NCBI GenBank assembly: GCA_030147905.1 | Contig: JASBUM010000378.1 | Coordinates: 1 to 10,376 of the forward strand | Direction: 5' to 3' | Length of the DNA: 10,376 nt | Source of the DNA: Acidimangrovimonas sp. | Lineage (GTDB): Bacteria; Pseudomonadota; Alphaproteobacteria; Rhodobacterales; Rhodobacteraceae | Shown here: one piece after another, positions 6,395-10,376 of the stretch | Layout of the letters: each line of letters begins with the position of its first letter | Position numbering within the stretch: the stretch's first letter is position 1 | Notes under the pieces: model-generated | What the model was told of the DNA's origin: nothing | The model's database searches: none | What the model saw: the letters and a program-made list of their open reading frames with translations, nothing else | Made by a program: the position numbers and the translations under genes

Positions 6395-6866
6395 CCAATC
6401 GGCGGCCTTTGCCGTGTCCGTGTGGGAGTTTGCCGCCCGCGTGGGCAACAACGCGCCCAGGATCGCCGACGAGATTATGGAGGCGGCCTTTCCGCTGACC
6501 TGTTCGCAGGCGCGCGAGGAAGGCGCGTTGCGCATGCTGCGCACCGGGATCGTCTCGGAGGTCAAACGCATCCTGCGCAATCGGGACGACGGGTCGGGTC
6601 AGGCGGATTTCTCGGAGATCTGCGCGGCCTTCGCGCCGCTCGTGAAGGACCTGCGCTCGAAATCCTATTTCGTCGAGAGCGCCGAGGAATATGTCGCGAT
6701 CCCGGATCTGATCGCCGATCCCGCGCTGCTCGATGATGCGCGGCGCTTCATGCGGCGCAAGGGCATCGAATGCCTGGCGGAAGCGGATCGGCTGGATGCG
6801 CTCTACGCCGCCGTAACCAGCAACGATCCCGCGGCGCCCCGCGAGCCGCAGGAGGTGCCGGCATGA
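6384..6866 (+). CDS. Unrecognised helical early protein (160 aa)
   Basis: A 160-residue acidic, mostly helical protein beginning MLNSQSAAFAVSVWEFAARV. It includes MLRTGIVSEVKRILRNRDDG, FSEICAAFAPLVKDLRSKSY and a C-terminal helix (DDARRFMRRKGIECLAEADR). I do not recognise a family. The ATG at 6384 has AAGGAG 7 bases upstream (6371-6376) and lies inside the end of the preceding gene. The stop overlaps the ATPase start as ATGA. This places it immediately before the AAA_24 ATPase in one translational unit, so it may serve the recombination/replication cassette; that is inference from position. Confidence 0.82.
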   Translation: MLNSQSAAFAVSVWEFAARVGNNAPRIADEIMEAAFPLTCSQAREEGALRMLRTGIVSEVKRILRNRDDGSGQADFSEICAAFAPLVKDLRSKSYFVESAEEYVAIPDLIADPALLDDARRFMRRKGIECLAEADRLDALYAAVTSNDPAAPREPQEVPA

Positions 6867-7741
6867 CCCTCCCCATCATCACCGCCGATGAGCGGCTGGC
6901 CGAGATGCGCGGCGTCAAGGCCGCGATCTTTGGGCCAAGTGGATCCGGCAAGACCACGCTCTTGCGCACGCTCAAGGCAAGCACGACGCTGTTCTTCGAT
7001 CTCGAGGCGGGCGATCTCGCCGTCGAGGGGCTGGCGATCGACACGATCCGGCCGCGCACCTGGACCGAATGCCGGGATTTCGCGGTGTTCATCGGTGGGC
7101 CCAACCCGGCCCTGCGCGAGGATCAGCCCTACAGCCGGGCGCATTACGACGCGGTCTGCAAGAAGTTCGGCGATCCGGGCGCGCTCGACAAGTACGACAC
7201 GATCTTCGTCGACTCGATCACCGTGGCCGGGCGGCTCTGCTTCCAGTGGTGCAAGGGGCAGCCCGAGGCGCATTCGGACAAGACCGGCAAGCCGGATGTG
7301 CGCGGTGCCTACGGGCTGCACGGCCGCGAGATGATCGGCTGGCTCACCCATCTGCAGCACACGCGGGCGAAGAACGTGATCTTCGTCGGCATCCTCGACG
7401 AGAAGCTCGACGACTTCAATCGCAAGCACTTCGTGCCGCAGATCGAGGGCTCCAAGACCGGCCTGGAGCTGCCCGGCATCGTCGACGAGGTGCTGACGCT
7501 GACCTCGCTGCCCGACCAACAGGGCGAGCTGCGGCGGGTCTTCGTCTGCCAGACACAGAACCCCTGGGGTTATCCGGCCAAGGACCGCTCCGGTCGGCTG
7601 GAGATGCTTGAGCCCCCCGATCTGGGCCGCCTGATCGACAAGATCCACCAGCCGCTGCCGCTCGATGCGCGCCCGCTGGTGATCGATCCGCCAATGATCC
7701 CGGCGCCCGCCGCCAACCCTCAAACCGATCCCTCCAACTGA
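6863..7741 (+). CDS. Phage RecA-like P-loop ATPase (AAA_24 / Sak4-type)
   Basis: A 292-residue ATP-binding protein of the phage nucleotide-binding (AAA_24) group, which includes the Sak4 single-strand annealing/recombination proteins: a RecA core without the usual RecA flanking domains. Walker A is GPSGSGKTT at residues 24-32 (Lys30). Walker B is the hydrophobic stretch YDTIFVDSIT at about residues 111-120 (Asp117). A sensor-like strand (KNVIFVGIL) and the segment PGIVDEVLTLTSL follow. The last ~35 residues are Pro-rich and probably flexible. Sak4-like proteins are thought to anneal single strands with the help of a phage SSB, which fits the DUF669-like gene 13 bases downstream. The ATG at 6863 has GGAGG 7 bases upstream and overlaps the previous stop; the open frame before it is not used. 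The ATPase call is firm, the Sak4 label likely. Confidence 0.88.
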   Translation: MTLPIITADERLAEMRGVKAAIFGPSGSGKTTLLRTLKASTTLFFDLEAGDLAVEGLAIDTIRPRTWTECRDFAVFIGGPNPALREDQPYSRAHYDAVCKKFGDPGALDKYDTIFVDSITVAGRLCFQWCKGQPEAHSDKTGKPDVRGAYGLHGREMIGWLTHLQHTRAKNVIFVGILDEKLDDFNRKHFVPQIEGSKTGLELPGIVDEVLTLTSLPDQQGELRRVFVCQTQNPWGYPAKDRSGRLEMLEPPDLGRLIDKIHQPLPLDARPLVIDPPMIPAPAANPQTDPSN

Positions 7742-7754
7742 AAGGACCAATGCC

Positions 7755-8354
7755 ATGTCTGGCCTGTGGAACGACTTCAACGATGCGCAATCCAACGCCA
7801 ACCTCATCCCCAAGGGCACGCTCGCCAAGGTGCGCCTCACCATCCGTCCCGGCGGGTTCGACGACCCCGCGCAGGGCTGGACCGGGGGCTATGCCACCCG
7901 CGGCTCGACCGGCGCGGTGTATCTCAACGGCGAGTTCACCGTGACCGAGGGCCCGTATGCCCGGCGCAAGATCTTCACGCTGATCGGGCTTTACAGCCCC
8001 AAGGGGCCGGACTGGGCCAACATGGGCCGCAGCCTGATCCGGGGCATGCTGAACTCGGCGCGGGGGATTTCCGACAAGGACCAGTCGCCCCAGGCGCAGG
8101 CGGCGCGACGCATCGGCGGCTTTGCCGATCTCGACGGGCTCGAGTTCGTGGCCCGGATCGACATCGGCACCGATGCCATGGGCGAAGAGAAGAACGAGAT
8201 CCGCGCGGCCGTGACCCCGGATCATCGGGACTATGCCCGCATCATGGGGACGGCGCCCGCGCCGATGGCGCCCACGGCCCCAGCGGCTCCCGCCAGCACT
8301 GCGCAGACCCCCACCGCCCCGGCAACCCCGGGCCGCCCGTCCTGGGCCGAGTGA
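7755..8354 (+). CDS. DUF669-like protein, putative ssDNA-binding partner
   Basis: A 199-residue protein with the DUF669 look. The N-terminus reads MSGLWNDFNDAQSNANLIPKG. A strand-rich core holds the diagnostic run AVYLNGEFTVTEGPYARRKI (about residues 54-73), which matches the family's 'E-F-x-V-x-x-GPY-x-x-RK-x-F' motif. A helical part (NMGRSLIRGMLNSARGIS) and a second strand pair (FVARIDIGTD) follow. About 35 Ala/Pro/Thr-rich residues form a flexible tail ending RPSWAE, reminiscent of SSB-type linkers and acidic tips. DUF669 genes commonly sit beside AAA_24/Sak4 ATPases in phages and are thought to act as single-strand-binding or annealing partners. The ATG at 7755 has AAGGA 8 bases upstream; an out-of-frame ATG at 7750 is ignored. 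The stop is 10 bases before the helicase start. The family is likely; the activity is inferred. Confidence 0.82.
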   Translation: MSGLWNDFNDAQSNANLIPKGTLAKVRLTIRPGGFDDPAQGWTGGYATRGSTGAVYLNGEFTVTEGPYARRKIFTLIGLYSPKGPDWANMGRSLIRGMLNSARGISDKDQSPQAQAARRIGGFADLDGLEFVARIDIGTDAMGEEKNEIRAAVTPDHRDYARIMGTAPAPMAPTAPAAPASTAQTPTAPATPGRPSWAE

Positions 8355-8364
8355 GGGCCAGCCC

Positions 8365-10376
8365 ATGCGCCTTCGTCCCCGCCAGAAACTCTTCGTGGAG
8401 CGCAGCCTCGCTGCGCTCTCGACCCACGGCAACACGCTCGGCATCGCTCCGACAGGCTGCCATGCCCCGGGCACATTGATCCTCATGCATGATGGTTCCG
8501 TCAGGCCGGTGGAAGACATTGCGGTCGGCGATGTCCTCATGGGACCGGGCAGCACGCCCCGGCGTGTACTCGAACTGCATCACGGTCGCGACCAGATGTT
8601 CGAGATCCGGCCACTCAAGGGCGATGCCTTTGTGGTCAATCTCGGTCACATCCTGACGCTCGTGCGCACGAATGAAGGGCACAACAAACGCGGGACCAGC
8701 CGCGAAGGTCAGCTTGTAGATATCAGCGTCGCCGATTGGCTCGCAGCATCCGATTGTTTCCGGCATCTGCACAAGCTCCTTCGAATGCCCGTGGATTTCC
8801 CAGTGCGGAAAACGCCCGAGCTGGATCCGTACATGCTCGGCGTGATCCTCGGCGACGGCAGCATCATCCGCAATGTGTCGATCACTACGCCGGACGTGGA
8901 AATAGTCGATGCACTCTACAGGTTCGCCGCCGGACAGGGTCTGAGGCTCAGATGTGAGCAACTGCCCGACAACGCGGCCAACACCTATTTCTTCGTCGAT
9001 GACCGCGATCATCACAACGCGCTGATCGACCAACTGCGAAAGCTCGGACTTTACGGAAGAACCTCCGGCGAGAAGTTCCTGCCCGACACTTATCGTCTGG
9101 GATCCCCGGGCGTTCGGATGGCGATCCTCGCGGGCCTGCTCGACACGGACGGGCACCTGGTGAACGGGCGCTGTTTCGAGTTCGTCAGCAAATCTTCCCG
9201 GCTGGCCCGGGACGTGGTCTTTGTCGCGCGCAGCCTCGGGTTTCTCGCGACCTCTGCCGAGAAGGAGGTGCGCGGCAACATCTACACTCGTGTTCATATC
9301 TCCGGCGATCTCGACCTGATCCCCACACGCGTGCTGCGCAAGCAGGCGCCGCCACGCAAGCAGAAGAAAAACGTCCTGCGTTGCGGGTTTACCGTGCATC
9401 CGGTGGGCGAAGGCGAATACCATGGTTTCACGGTCGATGGCGATCATCGCTACCTGATGGGGGATTTCACCCTCACGCACAATTCCGGCAAGACCATCAT
9501 GTTGTCCGCCGTCGCGGGCAAGATGGTCGGGGGCGGCGCCAAGGCCTGCGTTCTGGCCCATCGCGACGAGTTGACGGCCCAGAACCGCGAGAAGTTCGGC
9601 CGGGTCAATCCGGACGTGACCACCTCGGTGGTCGATGCCGCCACGAAGGACTGGGCCGGACAGGTCACCTTCGCCATGGCGCCGACGCTCACGCGCCCCG
9701 CCAATCTCACGGCCATGCCGCAGCTCGACCTGCTGGTGATCGACGAGGCGCATCATGCCATCGCCGAGAGCTACCGCCGTATCGTCGACCGGGTGCGGGA
9801 CGCAAACCCGGAGGCCCGCGTCTTCGGCGTCACCGCCACGCCAAACCGGGGGGACCGCAAGGGGCTGCGCGAGGTCTTCGACAACGTGGCCGACCAGGTC
9901 CGGCTGGGGGAGTTGATCGCCTCGGGCCACCTGGTGCCGCCGCGCACCTTCGTGATCGACGTGGGCGTGCGCGAGCAGCTGCAACAGGTGCGTAAGACCG
10001 CCCTCGACTTCGACATGACCGAGGTCGCCGGCATCATGGACCGCGCGCCGGTCACCGACGAGGTGATCCGCCACTGGCGCGAGAAGGCCGCCGGTCGGCC
10101 CACCATCGTCTTCTGCTCGACCGTCGCCCATGCCGCCCACGTCGCCGAGGCGTTCAACGCGGCCGGCATTCCGGCGGGGCTGATCCATGGCGATCTGGCA
10201 GCCGACGAGCGCCGCAACATCCTCGCGGCCTTTAGCTCGGGCGAGATCGCCGTGCTGGTCAATGTCGCCGTGCTCACCGAGGGCTTCGACCACCCGCCCA
10301 CGGCTTGCGTGATCCTGCTTCGCCCCAGTTCCTGCAAGTCCACCATGATCCAGATGGTCGGGCGTGGCCTGCGCAC
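8365..10376 (+). CDS. Superfamily 2 DEAD/DEAH helicase split by an intein (runs off right edge)
   Basis: One uninterrupted frame of 670 codons from ATG 8365 (GAGGG 7 bases upstream) to the window edge, encoding an SF2 helicase precursor with an embedded intein. N-extein: 31 residues, including RPRQKLFVERSLAAL and the first half of Walker A (GIAPTG). Intein: precursor residues 32-373. C-extein: begins SGKTIMLSA and carries IDEAHHA (DEAH at 460-463), GVTATP (TATP at 490-493), TIVFCSTVAHAAHVAEAF, VNVAVLTEGFDHPP and motif VI QMVGRGLRT (662-670), where the window ends. Removing the intein gives TLGIAPTGSGKTIMLSA, a perfect P-loop, and a visible mature product of 328 residues with DEAH at 118-121. 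The helicase probably unwinds DNA for phage replication or recombination together with the Sak4-like and DUF669-like proteins just upstream. Both the helicase and intein calls are strong. The C-terminus beyond the window is unknown. Confidence 0.93.
   Translation, partial: MRLRPRQKLFVERSLAALSTHGNTLGIAPTGCHAPGTLILMHDGSVRPVEDIAVGDVLMGPGSTPRRVLELHHGRDQMFEIRPLKGDAFVVNLGHILTLVRTNEGHNKRGTSREGQLVDISVADWLAASDCFRHLHKLLRMPVDFPVRKTPELDPYMLGVILGDGSIIRNVSITTPDVEIVDALYRFAAGQGLRLRCEQLPDNAANTYFFVDDRDHHNALIDQLRKLGLYGRTSGEKFLPDTYRLGSPGVRMAILAGLLDTDGHLVNGRCFEFVSKSSRLARDVVFVARSLGFLATSAEKEVRGNIYTRVHISGDLDLIPTRVLRKQAPPRKQKKNVLRCGFTVHPVGEGEYHGFTVDGDHRYLMGDFTLTHNSGKTIMLSAVAGKMVGGGAKACVLAHRDELTAQNREKFGRVNPDVTTSVVDAATKDWAGQVTFAMAPTLTRPANLTAMPQLDLLVIDEAHHAIAESYRRIVDRVRDANPEARVFGVTATPNRGDRKGLREVFDNVADQVRLGELIASGHLVPPRTFVIDVGVREQLQQVRKTALDFDMTEVAGIMDRAPVTDEVIRHWREKAAGRPTIVFCSTVAHAAHVAEAFNAAGIPAGLIHGDLAADERRNILAAFSSGEIAVLVNVAVLTEGFDHPPTACVILLRPSSCKSTMIQMVGRGLR
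8458..9483 (+). mobile_element. Intein with LAGLIDADG homing endonuclease, in helicase Walker A motif
   Basis: A 342-residue in-frame protein-splicing element (1026 bases). It starts with Cys1 (TGC at 8458-8460; block A CHAPGTLILMHDGSVRPVED) and ends LTHN at 9483, followed by Ser+1 (TCC, 9484). Block B is VVNLGHILTLV: the usual TxxH Thr is Asn, with His kept. Two dodecapeptides mark a LAGLIDADG endonuclease: PYMLGVILGDGS (intein Asp133) and AILAGLLDTDGHLV (intein Asp229 and Asp231), with the typical block D run EKFLPDTY between them. Block F is YHGFTVDGDHRYLMGDF, with conserved Asp and His. All residues needed for splicing and for homing are present, so it looks active. The endonuclease would cut intein-less copies of the helicase P-loop. 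Six 60-base lines of the intein (8641, 8701, 8821, 8881, 8941 and 9001) counted by hand are about 58% GC, against about 72% in three C-extein lines (9841, 10021, 10081), which supports separate origin. Confidence 0.93.

Noticed and set aside
6770..6862. Upstream extension of the AAA_24 ATPase frame
   Set aside because: It lies inside the preceding gene, and the ATG at 6863 has an ideal GGAGG and the usual ATGA overlap.
8736..8957. Short plus-strand frame inside the intein
   Set aside because: It is out of frame with the intein and has no ribosome site or recognisable motif.
8365..9483. Reading the helicase as a pseudogene disrupted by an insertion
   Set aside because: The insertion is in frame, has no stop codons, and carries all splice-junction residues; an intein explains it fully.
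8242..10293. Long open frame on the minus strand (683 codons) opposite the helicase-intein gene
   Set aside because: The plus strand encodes unmistakable helicase and intein motifs; the antisense translation shows no family features.
1..10376. CRISPR arrays, tRNA or rRNA genes, insertion sequences
   Set aside because: No regular spaced repeats, no tRNA-like cloverleaf or TΨC-type sequence, and no transposase or terminal inverted repeats were seen.

Overview
The window is GC-rich, with tightly packed genes and GC-ending codons. It looks like part of a prophage or phage-derived integrative element in an alphaproteobacterium. A Rhodobacteraceae-like host (Paracoccus/Rhodobacter/roseobacter type) is my guess from gene style and composition; no housekeeping gene is present to confirm it.

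Left end (1-877, minus strand): a recombination module of three genes read leftward and joined by two 4-base ATGA overlaps. The order is a 67-aa small protein, a DUF2924 protein, and the first 77 residues of a large serine recombinase that runs off the left edge. Bases 878-1057 are a divergent intergenic region with no gene; they hold one clear 7-bp inverted repeat (1001-1020) that may be an operator.

Middle (1058-6866, plus strand): first a 742-residue protein of unrecognised function with a possible winged-helix-like C-terminus. Then come a small four-cysteine zinc-ribbon protein resembling phage Mu Com, and a sigma-70 region 4-like regulator. Five small proteins of unrecognised function follow (67, 115, 177, 259 and 160 aa), the last four in overlapping frames. 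GC-rich hairpins lie at 3602-3623 and 4471-4491.

Right end (6863-10376, plus strand): a phage replication/recombination cassette. It has a RecA-like P-loop ATPase of the AAA_24/Sak4 type, a DUF669-like putative single-strand-binding partner, and a superfamily 2 DEAD/DEAH helicase running off the right edge.

The most striking feature is in the helicase. Its Walker A motif is split between Gly and Ser (APTG | SGKT) by an in-frame 342-residue intein at 8458-9483. The intein has a Cys1 N-terminus, two LAGLIDADG endonuclease motifs and a His-Asn C-terminus followed by Ser+1. As translated the helicase has no intact ATP-binding loop, and splicing would restore APTGSGKT. The intein is visibly less GC-rich than its host gene, which fits horizontal arrival.

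Working model (inference): the left module integrates and excises the element, the middle holds regulators and early genes of unknown function, and the right cassette processes and anneals DNA during phage replication.
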